63,362 nucleotides of DNA from Pseudoneurospora amorphoporcata. Taxonomy: Eukaryota > Ascomycota > Sordariomycetes > Sordariales > Sordariaceae. Below, one piece after another: positions 1-10,702 of this stretch. Under the pieces are notes generated by a model, which was not told the origin of the DNA, did not search any database, and saw only the letters and a list, made by a program, of their open reading frames with translations. The stretch spans positions 1-63,362 of the forward strand of contig MU859263.1 of the NCBI GenBank assembly GCA_033297205.1, written 5' to 3'. Position 1 is the first letter of the stretch. Every line of letters starts with the position of its first letter. Made by a program: the position numbers and the translations under genes.

Positions 1-90
1 ACGATGACATGTGCGAGGACAGAGCTCTGGGCTCTGGATCGCAGCACATGTGCGGTCAGTGCAGCACAGCACATCACAGGCTAACCCTGT

Positions 91-380
91 GATATTATAT
101 GTATATAATATTCAGTCTTTAACTTATTATATATATATAAACTAATTTATAAAGTATAAAATATATATAAAATAATTATTATTAAAGTATTAAAATAGTA
201 TTCTTAATAAAATGTATTTAATTTAAATTTAATAAAAGGTTAATATATATATTATAAACACTTTACAAACACTGCAAATACTTTACTAATACTTTACTAT
301 ATATTTATAAGTTACATATATATTATAAAAAAAATATTTTATTTATTACAAAGAAATATAGCACTAATACAAATATGCAA
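91..380. repeat. AT-rich tract, RIP-like relic
   Basis: This stretch is almost entirely A and T, dominated by TATA and TAAA runs, and contrasts sharply with the roughly balanced composition on both sides. It has no open reading frame of note. In Neurospora-type fungi such tracts are usually remnants of duplicated DNA mutated by repeat-induced point mutation (C to T). That origin is inferred from composition only. An 18-bp inverted repeat (TAAAGCGA GG TCGCTTTA, 381-398) sits at its right edge. Confidence 0.6.
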
Positions 381-1267
381 TAAAGCGAGGTCGCTTTATG
401 TATTCTGTACTCCGCACGCTGACGTAATCTCGTTCTGAGTTAGGGTTATACGTGAGTAAATGTTGAAGGGGGAGTTGCCTAGACTAGACATCCCGTTACT
501 AGGTAGTGCATCGTAACAAATTTTTCTTTAGAATTGCAGTACAAGACTCCAACAAATACGAAGCCAATCAGTGTAATGCCGATTATGCCCCGGATTTCTG
601 GTGCCGTCGGAAAGCATGCCGGTTGGTTAAGGGGACTGGCATGGGTGGACAAAACGAGCCGAGGTGTTTTCAGGAAACTGCGGAGGTGTCAACGCTTGAG
701 CAAGGAATATCGCGGATGAAAAGCTCCATAGTCTCTATCTAGATAACGAAGTGAATTACCACGGATAGTGGGCAGGCCGCAGGAGAGGTCTTTTTCTCTA
801 CCGGCCCAGTTAGTTAAGGAACACAAGAGTCATGACATGGCGTCAAGCCTTCGTTAGTGGCCGTAGTTGGTTGATGATCAACACCCATCATGATCCATCA
901 CGGATCTGGCCGAGAACACTCCAGAAAATCCGCACGTGGTCGAAGCGGTGTCCCTCTGTCCTGTCAAGCGTCAACGAAAGTCTTTTCGGTCTCCGGATCG
1001 AATGGATGTTGACATTTTCCCAGTGACCTCGGAAAACATAGCCACATGGAGAGTGGATTTCAGAGATGGTACCAAGTGGGCCGAAAGTTAGATCCGTGAC
1101 GCAGCTGAATTGATAAAAAGGCTTGGCATGTACTACAAACAGCTGTAGTCGTACGGTACGTGTACACTAGTGTACATACGGTTGATGGGTTGATGAGGGT
1201 CCACAGAACCCAAATCATGGAATGATCTTCGCTTCCCTTTTTCGGGGTTCTTTAATGGGGCTATCAG

Positions 1268-1276
1268 TTATCAGAT
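1268..1276 (-). promoter_or_regulatory. GATA-factor site ATCTGATAA
   Basis: The plus strand reads TTATCAGAT, i.e. ATCTGATAA on the minus strand. This exactly matches the ATCWGATAA consensus of SRE/SREA-type siderophore repressors. It lies about 2.03 kb upstream of the sre start codon and a second GATA core (CTATCAG) is adjacent. Function is inferred. Confidence 0.5.
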
Positions 1277-1751
1277 CATCGGCTGCTGGGGGTGGATGAG
1301 GTGATCGGTTCACTAAAAAGCGAAGGTTGTCGGTCGGAAGACTAGATCAATCACTTGGGTTATTGAAAATAGAGTGTTCTCTTTTTCTGTGGACTCGAGT
1401 TATAAGTAGCGCATTTGATGTTGTGGGAACGTTGGCAGTCGCTTGAAGTCAACAGAGTGAAGGAAGACTTCAGTGAATCGAACTCGGAAAATTGAAAGAC
1501 TTCGCAGGCTGATGTGTAGAAGCGTCTGGAACGCAAGTTGATGACGAGGTTATCGACTTTGTGAGCCGGAGGCAAAATTCCTTTTCCATCACATGAGCAA
1601 ATAACACTGCTATTTTACATAATATTGGCTGGCAACTATGAACTGTCGTGGACTGTCGTGGAATGTCCAATCTTGGTACTGTAAGGTTGTACGATGAGAT
1701 GGATAGTGTCCTGGATGTATGCACGATAGGCCGATCAGGGGAGCGCCAAGG

Positions 1752-1760
1752 TTATCTGAT
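1752..1760 (-). promoter_or_regulatory. GATA-factor site ATCAGATAA
   Basis: The plus strand reads TTATCTGAT, i.e. ATCAGATAA on the minus strand, a second exact match to ATCWGATAA. It lies about 1.55 kb upstream of the sre start codon. Confidence 0.5.
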
Positions 1761-2498
1761 TGAGGCGGTAGAGATGGATGCCTACCAACCTCCGAGCCCG
1801 ACATTTGGGTACGTAGCACCGCGACTGTTCGCATCGTACTGAGTCTGATCTCGTGGTCCGCAACATGGGTAATTGTCCGCGGTAGGTAGAGCAAGCTCAT
1901 ATTGAAAGAGACGATCTGTTCGGCGGGAAACCGGGGAGCGTTGTCTCAAAACTGATGAACACGGAAAGAAACACTAATGTAACTAAGTAGACGAGAGTTG
2001 ACAGCGGCGCATTGTGTAAAAGTACAAAGTAAAATTGGCCGAATTACAGACCCGTCGCTGAGTTCCCGTACCCAAGGCACGTACCAAGGAACCCTGGTCA
2101 TTCTCATCTAAGCCCTGTCTGCTGACATTGCCCGGGCTTTGATTGGTCAGATCTGGATACACTGTGGGCCACTTCTTTCCTTACGGCATCTCCCCAGGTC
2201 GACCAGCGACACTGGGCCTGAAAGGGCCTTTTTCATCCTGTAGCTAGCCCAATTCCATAACCCATGATCTCAAATCAGGTCTCTCGAACACATACGGGTT
2301 TGAATTTTGTTGTGCAAATCCTCTCTATGTCGTTCTGTAAAATCAAACCACGTTGTTCTCTTGTGGCCCTCCCCAACTGTCGAACCTTCCTCCCTTCCAG
2401 ACGCGTTTGTCCTCGGCAACGACTCGCAACAACCCTTGGGTGAAGCCCTCCTGCGTATCCAACCGTCTCTCTGCCCTGGTCGCCAGGATTATCCGTAG

Positions 2499-2507
2499 AT
2501 CAGATAA
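2499..2507 (+). promoter_or_regulatory. GATA-factor site ATCAGATAA
   Basis: Exact ATCAGATAA on the plus strand, about 0.8 kb upstream of the sre start codon. It is the third exact ATCWGATAA match in this upstream region and the one closest to the gene. Confidence 0.55.
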
Positions 2508-3304
2508 AAGATCTGTGGAGCAGTGGAGTAGTAATCAGAAGCATAACAGAGACTCTTGAGGCAAAGGGGGAAGGATATGCAGACGTTCGTCTGTCCACTC
2601 ACCTAGAAGACGCAAAAAGAGAGAAACAACAGAAAATCCGCAAAGACCAACCTTTGGCCCAAGCCCGCCCTCTTTTTCGCTTTGCCTTTTCTGTCCACCG
2701 ACCCTTTTGCTCCATCTCCCAATCTGTCACCTCGGATACCAACCGACTTCGCCATCCTCGTGCACTCTACTGGAGTACACAGCCGTCCGGGCCTTGCCAC
2801 CAACGCGAACCCGCTCGTACCACAACCGGACGCCCTGTCCAAGCCTTTTCCTTCTAGCATAACCAACTCCTGATTCAGCGGCACCCTGCTGCTGTCTGTA
2901 GCACCGGCTTCCTCTGGCCAATTCCCCCATCAGTCGTCTGTCTCGGACACCCAACACGTGCTGTTCTCCTAGTACAAACGCTCTGTATCGGCCAAGATCC
3001 CGCCTGATCGTTAGCGGGTATTGCCCAGAGATTGGGGTGGCTTGCTTGTCATCCAAGTACAACTCCAACGATCGATCTTGGCATGTGTTTGACCGCCGAC
3101 CTCGATACCGTTTCCATCACTTGACGATCACGGAGCGACATCGAAGCCAGCCTGCGCAACCTCGAGACTCCCGCCCGAGTACAGCATCCGCTTTCTTTTG
3201 AGCAGGTTTTCCAACACGTTTTGTCCGTTCTCAAGACGGATAACTAGCCTTCACCAACATATCGTTAGGAGGTTGAGATCGCAACACAAACACATCGAGA
3301 AAGA

Positions 3305-5187
3305 ATGGCGTTGCCGGATGACACTCGCCTTATCAATAACCAAACCTCCACCGAGAGTAACTCAGCACACAGCCGTACGGCCCTTCCATCAAGGCCAACT
3401 CCAATGGCCGAAAATAACGAGCCCCCGAAGCACGAGTCAACCGGACCGGTTGACGAGGCGCCCTCCAAGTCCGAACCCGGGCCCTCTCCGAATTCAAAGA
3501 AAGCGGGGCATGCTGCACAGAGTCCATCTGCTCGCAAGAAGTCTCCAAAAACTTTACACACCCAACCTGCTCAATCTCCAAGCGAAACCGTAGGGGTGGT
3601 AAACGTTGCGACACTGGGACTTGAGCCTTCTGTTCAGGGCCACGCAGGTCAAGTCTGCAGGTATGGATGTTCCTATCCCAATAATCGTAATCGAGTCTGT
3701 AGCGCTAATGGCTGAGTAGCAATTGTGCCACAACACGCACTCCTCTTTGGCGAAGATCACCGCAAGGAGCCATCATTTGCAATGCTTGCGGACTGTACCT
3801 GAAAGCACGTAACGCCGCTCGCCCCGCCAACATAAGGCGCCCTCCGAGTGTGATGGCGAACAATGTTAGGCAGGCCCCGACGAAGTTGTCTCCCAAAGCA
3901 GCCGCGCCATTGCTACCGAGCAACCCGGGAGCAACGTATGTGGCCGCCGATCAGACGCCGTCAGGATCATGTCCTGGAGGCGGAAGATGCAACGGCACAG
4001 GTGGTGCGGAGGGGTGTGGTGGTTGCCCCGCATATAACAACCGCGTTTCCAAGAGTGCCAGTCTCAACGTGCTGAAATGTCAGGGCGCAGCAGCAGCGTC
4101 TTCCAAGAAGCCTCAAGCAGCAGAGGGCAGCGGGGAAGAACCGACCGAGGTGGATATCACCGCCTTACACGTTCAATCGCAAAACACCACCGTTGTCATT
4201 GCTTGCCAAAACTGCGGCACCACCATTACTCCGCTTTGGCGAAGGGATGAAGCCGGTCATACCATTTGCAATGCCTGTGGTAAGTGCATGAGTTTACTGT
4301 TTGGACAAAAAGAAATGAAGTATGCTAACTTGACCGAAGGTCTCTACTACAAGTTGCACGGTGTGCATCGGCCGGTGACCATGAAAAAGGCGATAATTAA
4401 ACGGAGAAAGCGTGTTATCCCTGCCGCCGGAGGTGAGGGTGAGAATGAGCCAAGTGAGGCTCCGGATTCACCAACCCCGGCACCGGAGCCTCCGATGGAG
4501 AAGGGTACGATCAACGAAGATGGTTCTGTTAATCTCGGAATCCGTCGACGTCCAGTACGACCATTGACCCTCGTGCCTGAGGATGAATTGCGACGGAACA
4601 GATTGGCATCACCGCTGTCTTCAGCCCACGACTTGGGACAGTATCACTCATCTCATATAAATCAACCACACCATGGGGCCCACGAGTCTCTCACATACGA
4701 AAATCGGCTAGCCCCAATTCATTCATTGGCGCTCCCGACTGATCGACAGTCGTCCCTGTCACCAGCATCATTCCTGTCCCCATCAAGGAAGCGGTCGATA
4801 TCGGCTGTAGAGAACGAATCATCAACTCATAATGACAACGAAAGTCATAAGCGTTTGTCTTCCATCAAATCGATTCTCAATCCGGTACCGAGTTCTGAGA
4901 TGCACCGAGAGGCCTCTCCGGCAGACCACTTACGGATGCAACAGCCCTCCCGGTCCCCAGCCATGAGCAGCCTAACCCCAGCACCCAGTCCAGGGTCGTT
5001 CTCAAACAGCACGGTCATCGGGACACCAACATCAGCTCCGGCCATGCGGAGCAATTCAAGGGATCCTCTTAATGATGGTGAGCGGCTCAAGGCAGAGCGA
5101 AGGGCGGCGTTGGAGCGCGAGGCTGAAATGATGAGAGAGTTGCTGGCCGCAAAGGAAAGAGAGCTTGCCGAACTAGGTTATGACTGA
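3305..5187 (+). CDS. sre: GATA-type siderophore repressor SRE
   Basis: Iron-responsive GATA transcription factor that represses siderophore synthesis and uptake genes. I read three exons, 3305-3660, 3720-4279 and 4340-5187, giving 587 residues. Finger 1 (C-x2-C-x17-C-x2-C, CSNC...CNAC, near residues 118-142) is restored only by removing intron 3661-3719, which otherwise adds a stop. Between the fingers is the Cys-rich iron-sensing linker CPGGGRCNGTGGAEGCGGCP (C-x5-C-x8-C-x2-C). Finger 2 is CQNC...CNAC followed by LYYKLHGVHRP. The basic run RRKRV follows it, and a charged coiled-coil-like tail ends the protein. Intron 4280-4339 is 60 nt, carries GCTAAC, and is in frame without a stop, so its retention would insert 20 residues inside finger 2. 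The two-finger plus Cys-linker layout separates this from AreA/NIT2-type GATA factors. Confidence 0.95.
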
Positions 5188-5944
5188 GATTCGGAGGTTG
5201 CAAAAGCGCATTCTGTGATTTTGAGGGGTGTAAATGGAGTTATTTGGGAGAGCATACCCTTGGGTTTTGATTGCTGCATAGATAGATCGCAACGGAAGGC
5301 ATAGTCTTTCTGAGGAAAGCGCAATATCACTTGAGCACAAAGAACTTGTGTTATAGAGTCCGCATGGAAGTTTTTTGCCTATTCATTCATGCCCAGTGAG
5401 TTTGGTTTCTATGGCAGAAGTTGTCTCATCACTGTACCCCTTAACTGCATCCCCTATCTGCAACACCCTGCTATGGTGAAGCTTAATGCGGCAATTGAAG
5501 TTCCCGAGTTGACGGAAAGCCCCATGCCGCGCACGCTACGCCAGCGTCGTAGGGCGGAGCCTCCACGTTGCCGCGCGTTTTGGGGCCGGTTTAGTGGACA
5601 ATGTACCCCGGCTCAGGGCGCATTGTTAGGTATCTAGACTACCTAGGTAGCGACCACCCGACCCTTCCTGTGAGGCTGTGACCGGCTGCCAACCTCCACA
5701 GCTTCCACTTCCACTTCCACTTCCTGACCTCGGCTTCGATTGTTCCAGGCAACCAAACGCTTTACATTATCCTTACAACCAACATCTTTCATCCCGTCGC
5801 GACGAGGAATATATACAATCGCGCAACTCTCCGACACTCAATCCGAATCGATTGCTAGACTGCGCCGAACTCACCAGATCGCATCCCTTCCCTCCGACAT
5901 TCAACCTTTGCGACGCATTCGCTTTATACCACCACAACGCCAGA
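5188..5944. other. Intergenic region, sre 3' end to TVP15-like promoter
   Basis: No gene seen. It contains a 12-bp perfect palindrome CTACCTAGGTAG at 5639-5650 and a CT-rich repeat of ttccac units near 5703-5722. The reading frame of the next gene stays open upstream to about 5678, but the upstream residues are low-complexity and do not look like part of the family. Confidence 0.5.
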
Positions 5945-6898
5945 ATGGATCTCTCTGACTCTTTGTACGTTTACGATCCGCCGCCCGCTCGTGCGACTGT
6001 AGAGGAAGACTGAGACAGAATGGGATGAAAGCGGCGACCAAGGCTGCTAGCCCCAAACACCACGCGCATCCAGGCACCGATTCAAGATCCAGAACAGCTT
6101 GCTAACATGATGTCCTACTCTCTAGTCGCTTCGTCAACCTCGCGGTTGCGGTGCTCATGATCTTGGGCGGTGTCTCCCAGTTCTTCCCTCTTGGAATGTA
6201 CGTTTCCGCATCCTACACCCGCTAACGAAGTCACGAACTACGCGAGCCCAATGCGCTCCTCCTGCTCGGGTGGATGGATGCCTTGGGCGCAAATCTCGGC
6301 GGCCCGTCGAGATTGTTCATGGCCCTGGAGCCTGGATGGCCTCCGGCTGCTAGCTCGCGCCTGTCTCCGCCCACGGAGAGGGTCACATACTTCGCCCGAA
6401 CTGTACGCCGGTTTAAGAAATCTCATGACGTGAAACTGACCAAGGGGCTGTTGACAGTCAACCAATCATCCTCGGATGCTACACGATCCTTTTTGGTGTT
6501 TGTAAGTGGTCACATACTTCTTGACAGAACCGTACGTTCAAGAGGATTCAAAACGCTAACAACCTTTCACAGCCACCGGTCTCTTGGAGTTTCAGATTCC
6601 CCACCAAGTCCAGCGCTATGCTTCGTTCATGTTCTCGTTCCTCGGCCGCGGTGCCTGTACGTTATTATCCTCCCCTACCTTTCTGCTGCTGAGTTAGTGT
6701 GGCTAATCGTCTCTCTGTGACGTAGTTTACATCTTCGTCGGCTGCATCATCCCCCATGGACACTGGGCCACTATCATTATCGGCTCGATCATCTTCCTTG
6801 TCGGCGTCGCCTATGTCGCTCTCGAATTCGTGCCCTCGATTGAGCCTCCTGCGAACATGCGCGAGGCGGATGCGGGCTGGGGTGCTGAGCAGGTGTAA
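5945..6898 (+). CDS. TVP15: TVP15-like Golgi/COPI-associated membrane protein
   Basis: Small four-helix membrane protein of the COPI-associated (TVP15) family, expected in late Golgi vesicles. I read exons 5945-5964, 6126-6197, 6458-6501, 6573-6656 and 6726-6898, giving 130 residues that start MDLSDSFRFVNL. Four hydrophobic segments are visible (FVNLAVAVLMILGG, IILGCYTILFGV, FYIFVGCIIP, ATIIIGSIIFLVGVAYVALE), with the soluble motif FQIPHQVQRYASF between the second and third. The length fits yeast Tvp15 (about 143 residues). The 260-nt second intron is long for this genome and contains signals for two smaller introns around a stop-free 156-nt segment (6247-6402). I prefer the direct join because FPLGI followed by QPIILGCYTILFG is continuous family sequence. 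Confidence 0.8.
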
Positions 6899-7689
6899 AT
6901 AAGACACCTATGGATTATGAATTAAACTCTGCCAAAGGGCTGGCTGTGCGACGGTCTGAAAAGGCATCGATGGCTGCCCTGGGTGATGGGAACAACGTCG
7001 CGTTGACCCAAACGGGATGGTTGAGGCGCGAGAGGAGTGGAAATTTGTCTGTTTGACATCTTTGGACGCTGACGGTAACGCTGGTACCGAGGTATCGAGG
7101 AACATGGTGCTTTAAGCCAAGAACCATGGGTGAAGGGCACGTGCTGTTTATCGGTAGACAGCGCCGAGGATGGAAAAGATGATCTCAACGATTTTTTTAT
7201 GCATATTTAGTAAATTGAGAGCAGTAATCATACTGCCAAATCAGGTTCTTGGACATGACCGGCCTGTGACTCTCGAACCTCCATCAAGAGGCTTACAGGC
7301 AGGTTTTTTGAGCGTGACGTATTTTCCCTTTTTATAGTTCACGATCCCCGCCACCGACGACTGGGGTCCAACGTGGCTGAAAATACATACGGGCCACCCC
7401 CTTTTTGCCAGAGCGTTGGTTGTCCTAGCAACTGTTTTGCCTGCATTTGTATCCGACATCGGTAAAGCTGAGAAGGGTTAGGGTTCATGCAGGTAGGCGA
7501 TAAGGTCCTTATCAATCCAAGACCTTGAGGGCTGCATTACAAAATTTTGAGCTCGACGGCCTGAGAAACCTTCAAGTCAACCACATATCACAAGGTAAGG
7601 ACCCCCATGAACACAATTTTGGTGGAATTCGTGACTAACACATTGCATCAGGATCATTTCTATCGAATCATCCAAGTACCATATTCAAG
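6899..7689. other. Intergenic region upstream of BCP1
   Basis: No gene seen; the ORFs here are short and overlap in several frames. A telomere-like GGGTTAGGGTT lies at 7475-7485, about 205 bp upstream of the BCP1 start codon. Confidence 0.5.
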
Positions 7690-8647
7690 ATGGGCAAGAA
7701 GAGATCAAGAGAGGAAGCTCAGAAGGAGGTCGTCCAGAACGACCCCTCTGTCGATAAGATGGATGAGGATAGTGACAGCTCAGACTCGGATGAGGTGAGT
7801 TACCGTGGCGAACCCGGATTAAACCAGCCATTACGCCTCGGCGAAACCCCTACTGACACAGGTGGGAAATAAGGACATGGACATCATCAACGTCGACTTT
7901 GAGCTGTTCAACTACGACAAGGACATCGACTTCCACGGCGTCAAGACGCTTCTCCGCCAGCTCTTCGACGCCGACGCCCAGCTTTTTGATTTGTCCGGGC
8001 TCAGCGACATGATCATCGAGCAGAACACCATCGGCTCAACGTGCAAGGTGGACGACAAGGCCAACGACGCCTACGCCTTTCTGACCGTGCTCAACGCGTG
8101 GGAGCACCGCGAGAAGAAGCCCGTCGCGCAGCTGATCGAGTACTTGTCTGACAAGGCCGTCAAGGCTTCTGGGGATCTGGCCGTTCTTCCCGACCTTTTC
8201 ACCTCTGGCAAGGCCCAAGTGGGCATCGTCCTATCCGAGCGCCTCATCAACATGCCGGCCGAAGTCATCCCGCCCATGTGGAACATGATGATCGAGGAGA
8301 TCGCCGACGCCGTCGGCGACAAGGAGCCGTACGAGTTCACGCACTACCTGGTTGTCTCCCGCGGCTACGTCGAGGTCGAGTCGAGCCTGGACCAGGAGGA
8401 GCAGAAGCGCAAGCGGCAACGCGACGAGAAGGGCCTGCAGTACTTCCACCCGGAGGACGAGGAGATGCGCAAGCATGCTGTCGGTAGCGGAACCTACACT
8501 TTTACCAAGGAAGGAGACTCGGCCGATAGCAAGCGCGCGTTCCAGGAGCTAGGCGTCAAGTCACAGGGCTTCATGATGCTCATCGAGGCGGGCAAATTCA
8601 AGACGGCCGTTAAGGCTATTGGGGATTACATTGGCGCCGCCAACTAA
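7690..8647 (+). CDS. BCP1: BCP1, BCCIP-family nuclear chaperone/export factor
   Basis: BCCIP/Bcp1 family protein. In yeast it is nuclear and acts as a dedicated chaperone for ribosomal protein uL14 (Rpl23) and in nuclear export of the lipid kinase Mss4. Two exons, 7690-7794 and 7862-8647, joined in phase 0 across a 67-nt intron, give 296 residues. The N-terminus is basic (MGKKRSREE) followed by an acidic Ser/Asp stretch. The family core begins at VDFELFNYDKDIDFHGVKTL and includes LLRQLFDADAQLFDL and ITEQNTIGST-like sequence. A basic segment EEQKRKRQRDEKG near residues 215-230 may be a nuclear signal. Its 3' end converges on the chorismate mutase gene across a 196-bp spacer with long T runs (8753-8776) that may help both transcripts terminate. 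Confidence 0.9.
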
Positions 8648-8843
8648 TTTACTTGAACGGATTGCAAAGATAATGGAAGGTTCGCGAAAAGGGGGGATAT
8701 GAATAAAGAGTCATGGTTAACGCATCGTCAGTTCCTGCCTGCAGTGCAGTGGTTTTTTTTTCTCTTTTTTTTTTTGTTTTAATTCCATGGACCGCCGCTT
8801 ATTGGTGAGCTTTGGGTTGCACCAATTGTTCTTCGTACCATGG

Positions 8844-9733
8844 CTATTGGGCGGACACGGGCTCCAGTCTCTGCATGAGGTACTCAACCTCGACCTCCTT
8901 GGTAAGAGGAATCACGAACTCCTCGTACATCGCCACGACAGCCTCAACGTTGATCTTGCGCTGGCTCTCAGCATCGGCGGCGCCTATCGATGGGTCGGTA
9001 CCGTAGGTCTCCGCCTTCAGCTTCAATCTCTCCAGCACCTTCTTCTCAACAGCCTTGTTGGTGATGGCTTCCCCAATGGCTTCGCGATCGCCGGCCTTGA
9101 TGTACTTTGTGAACTTATCCGTCTCGGACTGGAACTTGGACTCGGCAACGAACTTTCCGAAGTGAATGCGCCGGGAGATGGCCTGCAGGCAGGCGATGTC
9201 GCAAGTGGCAGAGGAACCGTAGTTCTCCTTGTTGACACCCCGGTCCTCGCGGCCAAAGTCGGGGCACACGCTGGGGAGGAACTTGTGCGTATAGAACTCT
9301 TTGATCTTCTCGTTGACACAGACGTTGTTGGGGTGGAGGATCTGGGGGTAGTCGATTGACTCAAGAATGGGCTTCTGCACGGCGTCGGGGAAGAAGGGGT
9401 ATTCGTCGGGTGACTCGTAGCGGCGCATGAGAGACTGGAGACGCTCCTGCTGCCATAGGTACCAGTCCATCAAGCTGAGGTCGGTGTCGGGGAGCGGGAC
9501 GGCGCCGGGGATGTAGATGTTCTTGTTGAGGGGGAACTGAACGCGCTCGATCAGATGGAAGATGATGGTGTCCTCTAGACGGCTGTTCCAATATGCATGT
9601 TAGAAGGGCTTGGGCTTTAAAGTTGACGGGTACCGTTCAATGCTTGGGCGCTCTTGACTCACATCAGCTGATAGCGAATGCGCGAAAGATCAAGCGCCTT
9701 GTCGACGTCAGATAGGTCGATGATAGCGTCCAT
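8844..9733 (-). CDS. ARO7: Chorismate mutase (AroQ type)
   Basis: Converts chorismate to prephenate, the branch-point step towards phenylalanine and tyrosine. Exons on the minus strand are 9733-9663 and 9582-8844, separated by an 80-nt intron with CTAAC, giving 269 residues, close to the yeast enzyme (256). The start MDAIIDLSDVDKALDLSRIR matches the eukaryotic all-helical family. LIRLEDTIIF provides the N-terminal active-site Arg region. SRRIHFGKFVAESKF holds the catalytic Arg and Lys (yeast Arg157, Lys168). IPLTKEVEVEYL carries the C-terminal Thr and Glu. Yeast Aro7 is inhibited by Tyr and activated by Trp; the length fits that regulated class but I cannot check the effector site here. It is divergent from mdv1. 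Confidence 0.95.
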
Positions 9734-10702
9734 CTTGAGAGCCGAGTGGTCGGGCTAGAAGGAAACAACTCTTTGGAAGGGAGGTTTGGGTGGTATGTTC
9801 AACTACGAGATCAATTGACACAGAAGACAAGAAACTGTTGTTGGGTACGGTGAGCCTGAGTCCCTCCTGAGGCCCCTCGTTCGGGAAAGATGGGACCAAA
9901 CAATCGCAACTTCGATATCGGAGGACAATCAGATTCAACGTCGCAACGGCCCAGTTTAAATTTTAAGGTATGACGCACCAACACAGCGGATCCAATACTC
10001 CACTGGCCTTCAGCGTTTCTCTCGGCAGACACCAGATCCCTGCTCTGACACCCCCTTCTGAATGGAGCCAAGCCTGAATTGGCGCGGCGTTGCGTGCGGG
10101 GAGCCAAGGGGGGTGAGGGGAAAATGGAAATTGAGGGGGCGCGTCTTCGGCTGGTCGGTTCGTGTGGAAATCCACATCCACATGTCTGCTGCCAGCCGCC
10201 GCAGAGGCCGACCACCGAGCACCGAGTGTGTTCAGAGGGTACCTTCCAAATGATGTGTCCTATGGGTGTCATGGTGGTAGCTGTTAACAGTCCTGCTTAT
10301 AGTGATTCCTGCCACGGCGTTTTGCCAGGGTCACACGACAAATTTGTGCCGCACCCACGCAACAGCTTGGAGCGAGGTACCTTACCTTAACCTCTACACC
10401 ATCCATCCCATCGCAATTAATTCATTCAGCCTGCCGCAGTTTCATGCTGCTGCCACGGGTTTTGGCATTGACAACATCGCGTCGGCATCGCTACCACCAC
10501 TAGCCGCAGCTGTGCTCGATCCCCGGTTGTGCGATTTTGCAGCGATAGTAGTAGCGCTCGCAGGATTTTCTCGCGTCGTCGTCCAAGTGTCCTGCTTCTA
10601 TTCGACCTCTCCGCGCTTTAGTAGTTCGTCGGGCGGCAACAACCTCCTGGGCATTTATTCGAACCTCCTATCGGTTGGGTAGCGGCCTTCCAGTGCCAAC
10701 GG
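9734..10702. other. Divergent promoter region, chorismate mutase / mdv1
   Basis: No convincing gene. The open frames here (for example 9811-10272 minus and 10302-10682 plus) lack ORF-wide coding character and probably reflect leader sequence of the two divergent genes. Confidence 0.5.

Larger units (their letters stand above)
381..3304. other. Long upstream region of sre, no convincing gene
   Basis: About 2.9 kb with only short ORFs (all under about 115 codons) that show no domain and no fungal codon pattern. It contains a 16-bp perfect palindrome TGTACACTAGTGTACA at 1161-1176, a GTTAGGGTTA motif near 439-448, and three exact GATA-factor sites listed separately. The part nearest 3305 is pyrimidine-rich and probably the sre promoter and leader. 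The unusual length suggests a complex regulatory region or an unrecognised non-coding transcript. Confidence 0.5.

Noticed and set aside
1161..1176. 16-bp palindrome TGTACACTAGTGTACA
   Set aside because: Perfect but isolated; no second copy or known factor, so not called a regulatory site.
8787..9359. 190-codon plus-strand ORF antisense to chorismate mutase
   Set aside because: Shadow frame; the minus strand carries the catalytic motifs.
9655..9661. TGACTCA, a CPC1/GCN4-type site at the chorismate mutase intron donor
   Set aside because: Tempting for an amino-acid gene, but it overlaps the splice donor, another copy lies in coding sequence (9357-9363), and none was seen in the promoter; 7-mers of this type are expected every 8 kb or so.
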